Positions 8,127 through 16,985 of a stretch of DNA of 31,875 bases are shown piece by piece. Numbering within the stretch: the first letter of the stretch is position 1; each line of letters opens with the position of its first letter. The stretch comes from a virus. The DNA is taken from positions 1-31,875 of IMG/VR virus record IMGVR_UViG_3300031785_000030; one strand, written 5' to 3'. Under the pieces are notes generated by a model that saw nothing but the letters and a program-made list of their open reading frames with translations, made no database searches and was not told where the DNA came from. Both the position numbers and the translations under genes were made by a program.

Positions 8127-10873
8127 TAATCACCATCACCAAAGTCAGGATTAATTCTTCTCATAACTTCATTTAAGTCATAAACAACATTAACACCATC
8201 AACTTGAACTGGTTGAAAAAAACCATTATTGTCTTTATAAAATGCCATATATCTTACTCTACTATTATCAGGTCCATAAGTGTTAGGTTGCAAATAGACT
8301 GCTGTGCCAGTTTCTTTTAAATCTCTTCTTTCTTTTAATATTCTTTCACCAACAGTCGTTCTTAACATTAACTGTTTTTCTTCAAAGTTAGGTCGCCAGT
8401 TTAAATAAAATTTAGATTCTTCGCCAGTAGCATCTACTGGACCAGTTATAGCACTTAGTTCGTTATGTATTAATATTCTAAATTGACTTCTCAAACTATC
8501 ATCAGGTATCATTCTAAGTAAACTATAAGGACTTCGAGTTAAAATATTACCACCTGAAGTTGTGTCAACAATAGTGCCTTCACCATCAGGATACATAGAA
8601 TCTTTTATTAAATTAAAATGTGCATCAATAGTAGTTTTAGGAACACCTAATTGAATCATAATATCCATAACTGGCTTTAAGTCTTGTGCTTCTTTTGCGT
8701 CAAAACCATAGCCTTCTGTCATTAGTAATTGAAAAGAATTAGTAATTGAATTATCACCAGATACAGCATTTAAATTAGATTTAAATATATTTGTATTTAT
8801 ATCCATTTGTTGTTCTGTTTCAATTAACTTTTGCATAATTTGTCCACTATCAAGACCTCGTTGATTATTTCTTAATGGTATACCAAAGCCAGTTCTACCT
8901 TTATATAAAGGTACAATCGAAGAAGCAGCAGATAATATATTATATGTTTTCTTATCTAAAACACCTGCAAGTTTATCTATAGTGCCACCTGATTTTTCAA
9001 CATTAGTATACTTTTTAAAAAATTGTAATGCAGTATCTACTGAAAAAGCATTAGCAGTATCTCTTGCACCAAAAGCCATAAAATCTAAAAACGATTTAGG
9101 AAAAGCACCATTTGATAAATATAATGCAACCTTTTCAGCTTTTTCTCTTTCAGGTGATTCTTCTTCTGCTCGTAAATCTTCTGCAAATTTTGTAGTAAAA
9201 TAATTTATATTTGTTCCTAATATTCTATCTAGATAAGAACTATTTTTAGGAGAATGTTTATATAATCCATTAGCACCATTAAATGCAAGAATTTCTAATT
9301 TTTTATCTTCTGCTTCATTTTGATCTTGTTTTAATTGTTTAATACCAAAGTCATTAAGAGCAGCAATAAAATTTTTCTTATATATTGTTGTTGGTCCTTC
9401 AGGTGTTTCTAAAATTGTTTTAATTTTATTCATTACCTTTTTTTGTTCTTCATCTAAGGCTGACTCATTACCAGTTGTCAAAGCATTAGCTAAATTTTCA
9501 TAGTCACTAGCAGTTTGAAATACATTATTATTTCTTAATACCTTTACACCTACATTTCTTAGATAAGCACTAGCTTGTGCAGTCACTTCGTCTGAAGTTA
9601 ACTTATACCCAACTGTTTGACCATCAACAGTAGTAGTTGTAAAATTTCTACGACTAATAATTGTATTAATATCTTTTTTTATTGTTTCAGTAATACTAGA
9701 AGTTATCTCGCCATCATTTTGATTAATCTGATTGCCAACATTATTACCTTGTTCTAAACTTTTTTCTTGATCATTCATTTCAAAAGTATAAGAACCTGAT
9801 TTCTTTTGTATTTCTTTTTCAAGTTTATTTTTTACTTTATCGTTATAACCTTCAACTGCTCTTTTATTTGCTTCATCATTTGAAACAACTTTTAAATCTT
9901 CAGTTAAAGTATCAATAGCAGCATCATCTTGATTTTCTTTTCTTATAAGTTCTAAAACTTGTTTTTCATAATCATTTAAAGTTTCACCAGTATCTTCACC
10001 AAATAAAATATTACGTCTAACTTTTCTAATAAACTCGCCATTCTTACCTTGTATTAGACCTTTCATTAAACCAACAACTTTAGCTTGTTTAATACTTCTA
10101 AAACTTGCACCATGTATACTTGGATTTTGATTATTAGTTGTTAAATTATCATCATTCTCTTGTATCAATTTATTAATAATAAATTGAGAGGCATTTATTT
10201 CTCCTGATAATGATTTTATACCTCCAACAGTTTCACCTGATGCAGTTTTACCAACTTGATTATTAGATACAACACTATCAGATATAGCTGTGATGTAATC
10301 ATTTTTACTAGACTCAATAATATATTGTTTATTTTTTGCTGCTATAATTAATGATTCTTTAAATTCTTCGGAAGACATATCATTATAATGTTGTGATGAT
10401 ATTCTTGCTATATCTTGTGTTATAACACCTTCATAAGCTTTGCCACCAAAGTTGTTAACTTGTTTAACATATTCACTCATAGTAGCTTCTATATTATTTT
10501 TAAACTCTTGAGAATTCCTTGATCTTTGTCTTACTTTTTGAATTTCATTACCAATATCAACACGCAATGCTTCTGCATATCTTTGTCTTACTATTGGCTC
10601 AGCACTTGCTCGAGCAACAGCACTTAATGTGCCATCTAATTCTTTAAATTGTAATTTATTATTTTCATCACGAATATCAATTTTCATTGATCTAGCAACA
10701 GATTCACCTAAAAGTTTTTCTTCTGATGCTGCTCTAGCAAAAGCCTCTGATCCTATTTTATTAAATGTAGAAGCAATAGTCTGCCCTAATTGTTTTGCAC
10801 CAGTATCTACACCAACTACTCCTACTGGCTTATTTAGAAAAGAAGTTTGTTTTGCTTTTAAAAATTGTACCAT
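8126..10873 (-). CDS. internal virion protein, T7 gp15-like by position
   Basis: 915 residues, mostly helical and polar, with no membrane segment, no cysteines of note and no catalytic motif that I recognise. It begins MVQFLKAKQTSFLNKPVGVVGVD and contains long Asn/Asp/Lys/Glu-rich helices (about residues 90-420). Assignment is by position: it lies between the short gp14-like and the very long gp16-like gene, with 1-base stop/start overlaps (TAATG) at both ends, as expected of a co-translated ejection-protein set. In T7, gp15 forms part of the internal core and the trans-envelope channel. Sequence identity with T7 is not evident by eye. Confidence 0.68.
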   Translation of the reverse strand: MVQFLKAKQTSFLNKPVGVVGVDTGAKQLGQTIASTFNKIGSEAFARAASEEKLLGESVARSMKIDIRDENNKLQFKELDGTLSAVARASAEPIVRQRYAEALRVDIGNEIQKVRQRSRNSQEFKNNIEATMSEYVKQVNNFGGKAYEGVITQDIARISSQHYNDMSSEEFKESLIIAAKNKQYIIESSKNDYITAISDSVVSNNQVGKTASGETVGGIKSLSGEINASQFIINKLIQENDDNLTTNNQNPSIHGASFRSIKQAKVVGLMKGLIQGKNGEFIRKVRRNILFGEDTGETLNDYEKQVLELIRKENQDDAAIDTLTEDLKVVSNDEANKRAVEGYNDKVKNKLEKEIQKKSGSYTFEMNDQEKSLEQGNNVGNQINQNDGEITSSITETIKKDINTIISRRNFTTTTVDGQTVGYKLTSDEVTAQASAYLRNVGVKVLRNNNVFQTASDYENLANALTTGNESALDEEQKKVMNKIKTILETPEGPTTIYKKNFIAALNDFGIKQLKQDQNEAEDKKLEILAFNGANGLYKHSPKNSSYLDRILGTNINYFTTKFAEDLRAEEESPEREKAEKVALYLSNGAFPKSFLDFMAFGARDTANAFSVDTALQFFKKYTNVEKSGGTIDKLAGVLDKKTYNILSAASSIVPLYKGRTGFGIPLRNNQRGLDSGQIMQKLIETEQQMDINTNIFKSNLNAVSGDNSITNSFQLLMTEGYGFDAKEAQDLKPVMDIMIQLGVPKTTIDAHFNLIKDSMYPDGEGTIVDTTSGGNILTRSPYSLLRMIPDDSLRSQFRILIHNELSAITGPVDATGEESKFYLNWRPNFEEKQLMLRTTVGERILKERRDLKETGTAVYLQPNTYGPDNSRVRYMAFYKDNNGFFQPVQVDGVNVVYDLNEVMRRINPDFGDGD

Positions 10874-11385
10874 TAAAATGCTCTGTCAAATGTATTGCCA
10901 TAAAAAGTTGGAGTTGTAGTAGTTGCAGCAGTTTTAGGCATTAAAGGCTGTGCTTTCATTGCACCTGAAAACAAAGTTCCAAATGCTTGATACTTATAAG
11001 CACGAGATAAATTACGACCTTTTTCTGTAGCTATAGATTGTGACAAAGATAACTGACCTACTTGTTCTAAAGTTTGTAAAAATTTTCGATCTGTTTCTGT
11101 TGCAGTTTCTCTTTCAGCTTTTTCTTGTATAGCTTTAAAACTTCTATCAGAACCCATATCTCTTCCTGACACACCTACTAAAGATTCATTTGTAGCTTGA
11201 AATATTTGTAAATTTCTCATACGAGCATTATGATCTTGTATTGCAGCAAGTTGAGCACCTTCTATTTGATTTTGTAATTGTCTTCTTTGTAGTGCTGCTT
11301 CTCTTTTTGCTGCTGCTGCTGCACTCATTGAACCCATAAAAGATATGCCAGTAGATACTAAAGCTAATGCTAATGTAGGACTCAA
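10873..11385 (-). CDS. internal virion protein, T7 gp14-like
   Basis: 170 residues. The N-terminus (LALALVSTGISFMGSMSAAAAAKRE) is a hydrophobic, Ala/Ser/Gly-rich segment followed by a long charged helix with many Gln/Arg residues (about 27-60), the typical build of gp14-like internal core proteins that insert in the outer membrane during ejection. A central segment is ESLVGVSGRDMGSDRSFKAI; this SGR-x-x-G-x-S step recurs in the family. The start overlaps the stop of tail tubular protein B (ATGA), and the stop overlaps the gp15-like start, so it is translationally coupled on both sides. Confidence 0.75.
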   Translation of the reverse strand: MSPTLALALVSTGISFMGSMSAAAAAKREAALQRRQLQNQIEGAQLAAIQDHNARMRNLQIFQATNESLVGVSGRDMGSDRSFKAIQEKAERETATETDRKFLQTLEQVGQLSLSQSIATEKGRNLSRAYKYQAFGTLFSGAMKAQPLMPKTAATTTTPTFYGNTFDRAF

Positions 11386-13649
11386 AACGCCACCTCTACT
11401 ATCATGCCATTAATTTGTAAGTTTAAAGGAAAAGACTGCGAAACTGTTACTCTTGGATCACGACTATATCCTAATAATCTAAACTCTTCTTTACCAGTTA
11501 TAGCTGTTCTATCTGCTGACATATCATCTGTAACATTTCTTATAACTAAATCTCTTGTTGTAGAAGTAGTGTTAGGACCACTTACACTAACAGCAAGTGT
11601 TTCAAATAAATCTAATGTAACTTTAGGTATTTGTCTTGGTTCTCCAGTCAAAGGTCCTCCTTGTATCTGTGCATCTATAGGTAATGTTTTGAGTGTAGGT
11701 GTAAAAGCATAACCAATAAATGCTTGTGATATTCCAGTTTTAACACTACTAACATCTATTTGTCCACCTGATACTGTAAATGTTCCAAGAAAATCATTGC
11801 CATTTGTAGCTTTTACACTTGCACCATTACTAAAATGTGAAGTTAAACTACCAAACACACTAGAACTGCCACTAAAAGTATTGCAAAAATCCATTGGCAT
11901 ATCATCTTGAAACTCCTCAAGAAATAACTTTGTTGTACCTGACCCATCATCTCTTGCACATACAACAAACAATCTTTCATGTACTGCACATATACTATGC
12001 CATAATCCTTGTGTATTCCATAAACTCCAACCTGCTTTTTGATCACCTCTTATAGAATAAAAAACAGCAATAGTACCATCATTATTAATTAAAAAAGCAT
12101 AAGATTCACTTCTATTTAAAGCACCTTTAATAGAAGTTTGTTGTACTGGATCAAGTATAAGATGTGGTGCAAGACCTGATACTGCTACAGAAGTATAAGC
12201 ACCTTCTGCATCTGTAAATAAAAACTCTCTTAATGCACTACCAGTTTTCTGTATAAATAAAGTTGCACCATCAAATACTGTTGGTCTAACAAAACTACTA
12301 CCAAAAGGTGTCTGTCTTCTTATCTGTGCATTAGAAGGTGTAACTGGTTTATTAGATATTGTAGGAATAAATAATTCAGCACCAGTAGTAAATATCTGTA
12401 AATCTCTGTTAGATACTAAATGTCTTATAGAAAATATCTCACCAACATTAGCAGTTAAATCTAAAGCATCATTATCTTCTGCATCACCTACATCAAAGTT
12501 AAAAAACAATCCTGATCTACTACCCCAAATACCATCAGGTTGTGCAAGTGTGCCACCAAACCACAATCTATTTTGATGAAATGTAACAGCAGCAGGATAT
12601 CCTCGTAGAGCAGAATAACTTTGTTCACTAAACTCAGATGTTGCAGCACCAGTAACTATTCTTGGACTACCACCACCGATAGCACTAGATGTAGCAGTTG
12701 CACTACTACCTGCTGTAAACTCAAAAGTATTTTCATCAGGAACAGCAGTTATTGTTCTACTTCCATTAATATTACTATTAGCAATACCACCAACTGCACC
12801 TGCTCTCTCTACAGTAATAGAAGCACCAGTTGCTAATCCATGTAATGCTTTTGTAACTCTAACTGTACCACTACCTTCAAAAACTTCTATACTATCTGTT
12901 TCAAGTTGTTGTCTTAATGTTCCTTGTATAGCAGCAGTAACTTGTGTTGCACTTGTAAAACCAGTTATCCTTGCTCTAGTTTCACCTATGAGTAAATCAA
13001 TACCTACATGACTAGATGAAAAATAATCTGCTGATGTAGTAAGAGTTACAGTACCAGTTGTACCACTAGAGGCAATCGTCATACCTAAAGGCTGAAAGCT
13101 AAAATATGGCTGAAATATGTCATTACCATCTCTTGATGTATCAAAGTTAAAAGTAGATACAGTAAATGTAGTAAGACCAGTTCTTTCTAATATTCTAGTT
13201 TGAAATGTATTATGACATATAAACATAAGATCACCTTGCTGTGCAAAGGTAATTTCTTCAAGATAAGACGCTGATGTTGTATTAACTAACCATGATTGAC
13301 TTGTTAAAGATTGTATAGATGACACAGTCCCATCAGTAGGACTAATCTGAAATATCTCTATTCTTGTATTGCTAAATGCTATTATATATTTCTCATCATC
13401 TGAGAATATAAAAGGTTCTATTCTTACACTTTGTCTAAGACTTGCTAGTGCTGTAAAAGAAGGATTACTACCGAAGTTATGTATTCTTTTAGTTCCAGTC
13501 CTTTTTTTTAAACCACCTTCTGATCTAATAAAAAAGTTTCTAACTTCTTCTGCTGCATTTGTATATACTTTAGTATCTGTTCTTGATGTCAAAGCAGGAC
13601 TAACTTCACCAAACTGAAAGTTATTTAATGGCACTCTTATTCTTGCCAT
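11382..13649 (-). CDS. tail tubular protein B-like (nozzle) protein
   Basis: 755 residues, close to T7 gp12 (about 794). The N-terminus RVPLNNFQFGEVSPALTSRT followed by NFFIRSEGGLKKRTGTK is a strong signature of podovirus tail tubular B/nozzle proteins. The body is beta-rich with repeated hydrophobic blades, including FTTGAELFIPT and YSIRGDQKAGWSLWNTQG, compatible with the propeller of the nozzle. The protein forms the distal tail tube to which fibres and tip attach. It directly abuts tail tubular protein A (stop at 13650, start at 13649) and precedes the ejection-protein genes. Confidence 0.85.
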   Translation of the reverse strand: MARIRVPLNNFQFGEVSPALTSRTDTKVYTNAAEEVRNFFIRSEGGLKKRTGTKRIHNFGSNPSFTALASLRQSVRIEPFIFSDDEKYIIAFSNTRIEIFQISPTDGTVSSIQSLTSQSWLVNTTSASYLEEITFAQQGDLMFICHNTFQTRILERTGLTTFTVSTFNFDTSRDGNDIFQPYFSFQPLGMTIASSGTTGTVTLTTSADYFSSSHVGIDLLIGETRARITGFTSATQVTAAIQGTLRQQLETDSIEVFEGSGTVRVTKALHGLATGASITVERAGAVGGIANSNINGSRTITAVPDENTFEFTAGSSATATSSAIGGGSPRIVTGAATSEFSEQSYSALRGYPAAVTFHQNRLWFGGTLAQPDGIWGSRSGLFFNFDVGDAEDNDALDLTANVGEIFSIRHLVSNRDLQIFTTGAELFIPTISNKPVTPSNAQIRRQTPFGSSFVRPTVFDGATLFIQKTGSALREFLFTDAEGAYTSVAVSGLAPHLILDPVQQTSIKGALNRSESYAFLINNDGTIAVFYSIRGDQKAGWSLWNTQGLWHSICAVHERLFVVCARDDGSGTTKLFLEEFQDDMPMDFCNTFSGSSSVFGSLTSHFSNGASVKATNGNDFLGTFTVSGGQIDVSSVKTGISQAFIGYAFTPTLKTLPIDAQIQGGPLTGEPRQIPKVTLDLFETLAVSVSGPNTTSTTRDLVIRNVTDDMSADRTAITGKEEFRLLGYSRDPRVTVSQSFPLNLQINGMIVEVAF

Positions 13650-14240
13650 TTAACTTCTCCTATCAGTAATAAATCTTCTTGTAGATAATCTTCTTGAAGT
13701 TTGTTGTTGTGAGTCTAAGTTTCTAGCTTTTGCTAATAATTGTTGTGCTTTTTGTTCTATTCTAACCATCAAGCCATCATCTCTTGCTATAGATGTAGCA
13801 AAGATAGAAGCCAAAGCATATTCTACTGCTAAAGAAAAATAACTGGGAAAGGTATTTTCTTTTGCTCTAAAAGTAAAATCTGCAATTAAAGTATCTTGTG
13901 TAGACTGATCAGAAAATACTTTATCTCCATAAACAGTAAAGTCTACTAAGTTATCATTAACTGTTATAGTATGGACAACTAATGTATCTGTGGGTAGTTG
14001 ATGTGCAATAGTAAATCTGCCAGTTGGTGCATCTGTTAACTGTGCCAACTCAGCTTGTTCTGTAGCAAATCTCCATCTTGCACTAGATAAAGTTGCTCTA
14101 ACAACATCTTCGTACATATTTGTAGCAACAACTGCTTCACTACTACCATCTCCAAAACTTGTAATAGGCTCTGCACCAATAAGTATTAATGCTCTTGAAG
14201 CTATATCGATTGCTGAATTTGCTGCAGTACTTGTTGTCAT
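13650..14240 (-). CDS. tail tubular protein A-like adaptor
   Basis: 196 residues, the same length as T7 gp11. The motif IASRALILIGAEPITSFGDG, then SSEAVVATNMYEDVVRATL and ARWRFATEQAEL, is the classical opening of tail tubular protein A. The middle holds beta segments around LPTDTLVVHTITVN, and the C-terminus is helical and Arg/Gln-rich. It makes the ring between portal and nozzle. It precedes tubular protein B with no gap and follows a GC-rich hairpin at 14248-14267 that may separate capsid from tail expression. Confidence 0.88.
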   Translation of the reverse strand: MTTSTAANSAIDIASRALILIGAEPITSFGDGSSEAVVATNMYEDVVRATLSSARWRFATEQAELAQLTDAPTGRFTIAHQLPTDTLVVHTITVNDNLVDFTVYGDKVFSDQSTQDTLIADFTFRAKENTFPSYFSLAVEYALASIFATSIARDDGLMVRIEQKAQQLLAKARNLDSQQQTSRRLSTRRFITDRRS

Positions 14241-14247
14241 ATAAGAT

Positions 14248-14267
14248 GAGGGGGATTACTCCCCCTC
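14248..14267 (-). terminator. GC-rich hairpin between capsid and tail genes (weak terminator or RNA-processing element)
   Basis: On the minus strand GAGGGGG pairs with CCCCCTC around the 6-base loop AGTAAT. It lies just after the stop of the probable decoration gene and its 3' edge is only 7 bases from the ATG of tail tubular protein A. No U-tract follows, so full intrinsic termination is doubtful. A position just after capsid genes fits partial termination or mRNA 3'-end protection that keeps capsid levels above tail levels. Confidence 0.5.
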
Positions 14268-14271
14268 CCTT

Positions 14272-14577
14272 TTAATCGCTATCGGCTGTACTTAAATCCG
14301 AACCATCACCACAGTCTATTGCTGTAGCTGATACAGATTTAACTACTGTAGCAGATAAAGTTTTATGGGTTGAATTAGCATCACATATAAGAACGACATC
14401 ACCTTCTTTCATCATTCCTAATGCTGATTGACCATTCATCTCACCTCCAGTTGCATCTGGTGTAGAAAAATAGTTTGCTGCTCTTACTACAGACAAAGCA
14501 TCATTTGAGGTGTAGTACCATAGATTAACACCACTACCACCTGCTAGTCGTGTTAAGTTACTTAAATCTAAAGCCAT
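14272..14577 (-). CDS. probable capsid decoration / head-associated protein
   Basis: 101 residues from ATG 14577, preceded by AGGAGTAG. The sequence MALDLSNLTRLAGGSGVNLWYYTSND, with a following small beta domain (KEGDVVLICDAN, LSATVVKSVSATAIDCGDGSDL), resembles small proteins encoded directly after the major capsid gene in many marine phages, sometimes found as structural proteins. The W-Y-Y-x-T/S-x-D element followed by a D-V-V-x-I segment is the recognisable part. I infer a decoration or cement role from position and size; no direct evidence of virion incorporation. Confidence 0.65.
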   Translation of the reverse strand: MALDLSNLTRLAGGSGVNLWYYTSNDALSVVRAANYFSTPDATGGEMNGQSALGMMKEGDVVLICDANSTHKTLSATVVKSVSATAIDCGDGSDLSTADSD

Positions 14578-14586
14578 AATCTACTC

Positions 14587-15402
14587 CTATGTATTGTTAT
14601 CAAGAACTTCGTATACGCCATTGTCATCAATGACAGTAGCACCCATTGACATCATTGAAGTTGCCAAGTGTGATACTTTTTCAGCGACATAGTTCAGTTC
14701 AGTTGTTACGTCTGCACCAATACCAAGACCTATAGCAGTTGTATGATAGGCAATATTCTTACCTGCTGTTATTGCAGCAGTTGAGAATATCTTGAATCCC
14801 AAAAATTCTTTCATTGTCATACCACCTGCAAAAGGTAGATTTTGCTCACCAACAAAGTCTGATGATGCAAACTCATTAATTAAAAATAAGTCAGCATATC
14901 CTTTTGGGTGCATAGCTAAATATCTCTGTCCATCTTCAGGGATATTTGCAGTACCAAAAGTTTCAAACAATGTTAACAAGTCAGCCTTCTCAACTGCACC
15001 ACTAGTATCATGGATTTGAGTTGAGTTAGCACCTGAGTCCATAGCTGTATACAGCAACTCATCAGTCTTACGACCTAGAGCAGCAGCAGCACTTGTTGCT
15101 ATTGCTTGTCTTTCATCAATGTTAGTTTTTAACTCATCTAACTTATCGATAAACTCTGCAGCAAAAAAGTCTTGCATTGTTACACTTACATTAGTGTGAG
15201 CTAGTTCCATTGGTGTTACTTGTCCATTTCTAGACTTAGTAGTTGCAGTTCCAGTACCAATCTTTTGAAATCTTACTGTGTTTCCATTCACATTACTTAC
15301 TGTACGAACAGTATTTCTAAGTTTACTGCCCATTCTCTGATAAGCTAAATGAACTTCTGTTTCGAACTGCGTAATAAAGGCTTGATCTATTGTGTTAGCC
15401 AT
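14587..15402 (-). CDS. major capsid protein (HK97 fold, podovirus type)
   Basis: 271 residues. The N-terminal MANTIDQAFITQFETEVHLAYQ, then LRNTVRTVSNVNGNTVRFQKIG, is a typical start of the Phage_capsid_2-like major capsid proteins of marine podoviruses. Later elements include the E-loop region (TTKSRNGQVTPMEL), VTMQDFFAAEFIDKLDELKTN and, in the P-domain, GQRYLAMHPKGYADLF. It builds the icosahedral shell; the separate scaffold gene upstream fits the lack of a visible N-terminal delta domain. A promoter-like sequence lies just upstream and the ribosome site is AGGAGAGTGTA. The neighbouring gene order scaffold-GNAT-capsid is internally consistent. Confidence 0.88.
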   Translation of the reverse strand: MANTIDQAFITQFETEVHLAYQRMGSKLRNTVRTVSNVNGNTVRFQKIGTGTATTKSRNGQVTPMELAHTNVSVTMQDFFAAEFIDKLDELKTNIDERQAIATSAAAALGRKTDELLYTAMDSGANSTQIHDTSGAVEKADLLTLFETFGTANIPEDGQRYLAMHPKGYADLFLINEFASSDFVGEQNLPFAGGMTMKEFLGFKIFSTAAITAGKNIAYHTTAIGLGIGADVTTELNYVAEKVSHLATSMMSMGATVIDDNGVYEVLDNNT

Positions 15403-15452
15403 TACACTCTCCTATTAAAAGTTATTTACATTTCCAGTTATCTACTCTTTGT

Positions 15453-15481
15453 ATCATCTAGTTATCCAATAGGGCTATCAA
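15453..15481 (-). promoter_or_regulatory. candidate sigma70-type promoter for the major capsid gene
   Basis: On the minus strand TTGATA (15481-15476) is followed after 17 bases by GATGAT (15458-15453). The -35 box matches five and the -10 box four of the six consensus bases. The -35 overlaps the stop of the GNAT-like gene and the predicted leader is about 44 bases before the capsid ATG. The 75-base gap here is the longest in the capsid block, which fits a separate boost of capsid expression. Not verified experimentally. Confidence 0.35.
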
Positions 15482-16026
15482 CATTGAATAGGCTGTTCTT
15501 CTTTATTTATCAAAATTTTATTGCCTTTGCAACGAACAAATCTAAAAACCTTAAAACTATTTAATTTTATAGGTGGTGTCATCAACTCAAAACCTAAAAA
15601 CTGTAGCCAATCTATAGTATGTTTATGATCTGCAGGAACTACATTTTCTAGTTGATAATACTGTTCTTGATAGTAATTTACTACAGATTGTGACCATCTT
15701 ATAAACTTACGACCTCTTTTTTCTATTTCATAACTACCAAGAAGCCATATTCTTCCTATCATCATATCCATAATTGGATTCACACCAAACATACAGATAG
15801 GCTCACCATCTATAATACAAGTATAGTTCTCCCCTTTTTCTCTTACACCTGACATCAAAGCACGAAAAGGTGATGCACCATGTATTATACATTCTCGTAC
15901 ATCACTATCTCTTAGATTATGTTGTAATATGTTAGCGTGTTCTGATGTAGCTTTAGCTATGCTAAAGCCATCATAAACACCTTCACCCATAAAGTTTCTT
16001 AAAATTGGCTTCGACTTCTCTAACAT
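15478..16026 (-). CDS. GNAT-fold phage protein (T7 gp13 / DUF2833-like)
   Basis: 182 residues from ATG 16026; an internal ATG at 15990 would give a shorter product starting MGEGVYDGFSIAKAT and reduce the overlap with the scaffold gene from 44 to 8 bases, and either may be used. The core reads GFSIAKATSEHANILQHNLR, then CIIDGEPICMFGVNP, RIWLLGS and HKHTIDWLQFLGFEL. The last step is the usual end of a GNAT acyltransferase fold, and the pattern matches the DUF2833 family that includes T7 gp13. Such proteins sit between scaffold and capsid genes in podoviruses. Catalysis is unproven. Confidence 0.7.
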   Translation of the reverse strand: MLEKSKPILRNFMGEGVYDGFSIAKATSEHANILQHNLRDSDVRECIIHGASPFRALMSGVREKGENYTCIIDGEPICMFGVNPIMDMMIGRIWLLGSYEIEKRGRKFIRWSQSVVNYYQEQYYQLENVVPADHKHTIDWLQFLGFELMTPPIKLNSFKVFRFVRCKGNKILINKEEQPIQC

Positions 16027-16735
16027 AATTCATATCTCTTTGTTTATTATCCCAATATCTAGGATCACGCATTGCTGCTTCAAGATCACCTTGCGTTAGT
16101 TTACTTGGTTGTGCAACTTCTTGCTGTGGATTCATTCCTTTAAATTTTTCTTGTATAAGTTCTAATGCCATTATACCTTCTTTACTTGTGCCAAGCTGTG
16201 CCACAGCATCTTGCATTTCAGGTTTAAAAAACTTTTGTATAAATAACTGTGTTGCTTCAACTCTTGCATTAGCATTATCACCCAAAGACTTTTTTATCTC
16301 TTCAGGATCAGTATCATTTAAACCATTATGCTCTGCCCATTTTTGTATACCTTCATCAAACTCTTCTTGTGATAATCCATTTGACCAAGAATAATCTGCC
16401 CACCATTTAAGAAGAGGATTAGTTGCTGCTTCTGCCTCATCTAATATTTCAGGTATTTGATAATCACCTGCACTTGCAGGTCTATTAGCATAAGCCTCAG
16501 TTTCTAGTTCTTGTAATAAAGTATTACGAAGATCCTCTTCTTTTTTTCCTAATTTAGCTGAAAGTTCGTCATATGATTTTTGTAAATCTTCTCCACTTTC
16601 AAACTTTTCATTTAGCCAAGATGGTCTTGGATTAGCTACTGGGTCTGCTACTGATTCAGTTGTGGGAGGATTACTTATCACATCTGATGTAGGCTCAGTA
16701 GCAGATTCTTGTGTTACTTGTTGTTCTTCATTCAT
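15983..16735 (-). CDS. capsid assembly scaffolding protein (T7 gp9-like)
   Basis: 250 residues, acidic at the N-terminus (Glu/Thr/Ser/Pro-rich, unstructured to about residue 35), then PSWLNEKFESGEDLQKSYDELS and a coiled-coil-like stretch. The middle holds AGDYQIPEILDEAE and WWADYSWSNGLSQEEFDE, and the C-terminus is basic and helical (MNYVREVEANFKKLYG). The order acidic tail, GDY-type segment, helical C-terminus, and the place before the capsid gene are those of T7-type scaffolds, which template the procapsid and leave before DNA packaging. Starts at 16735, overlapping the preceding gene by 8 bases. Confidence 0.85.
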   Translation of the reverse strand: MNEEQQVTQESATEPTSDVISNPPTTESVADPVANPRPSWLNEKFESGEDLQKSYDELSAKLGKKEEDLRNTLLQELETEAYANRPASAGDYQIPEILDEAEAATNPLLKWWADYSWSNGLSQEEFDEGIQKWAEHNGLNDTDPEEIKKSLGDNANARVEATQLFIQKFFKPEMQDAVAQLGTSKEGIMALELIQEKFKGMNPQQEVAQPSKLTQGDLEAAMRDPRYWDNKQRDMNYVREVEANFKKLYG

Positions 16736-16985
16736 TTTTTAACCTCATTGCATGATTGATTCTTTTGACTATTAAAGCAACGAGATATCGTTGCCCTTCC
16801 AAGTGCCTTAGTTCGGCATCTGAAATATTACTGCCTGATACTGCTTCTATCGTTACAGACTTTAAATATTTTAAAACTTCTTGACCAGCAGGTGTTTTGA
16901 ACAAAGATTCTATATTCTGAGATATTATTTTATCTTGTTCTTTACTTCGTGGGAATCCATCAACCCCTAAGTTCTTCGGTTGCAT
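16728..16985 (-). CDS. Bbp19-like small phage protein
   Basis: 85 residues. The reading frame is open further upstream to 17057, but ATG 16985 is preferred because AAGGAGG lies 11 bases upstream and it limits the overlap with the portal gene to 26 bases. The sequence MQPKNLGVDGFPRSKEQD, then LFKTPAGQEVLKYLKS and SDAELRHLEGQRYLVALI, matches the Bbp19 family that is routinely encoded beside portal genes in podoviruses. Its role is unknown; position suggests head assembly. No membrane segment or metal site is visible. Confidence 0.75.
   Translation of the reverse strand: MQPKNLGVDGFPRSKEQDKIISQNIESLFKTPAGQEVLKYLKSVTIEAVSGSNISDAELRHLEGQRYLVALIVKRINHAMRLKNE

Noticed and set aside
12621-12836. Ser/Thr/Cys-rich plus-strand frame inside tail tubular protein B
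   Set aside because: It is the mirror of a Thr/Ala/Gly-rich coding stretch and looks like nothing known.
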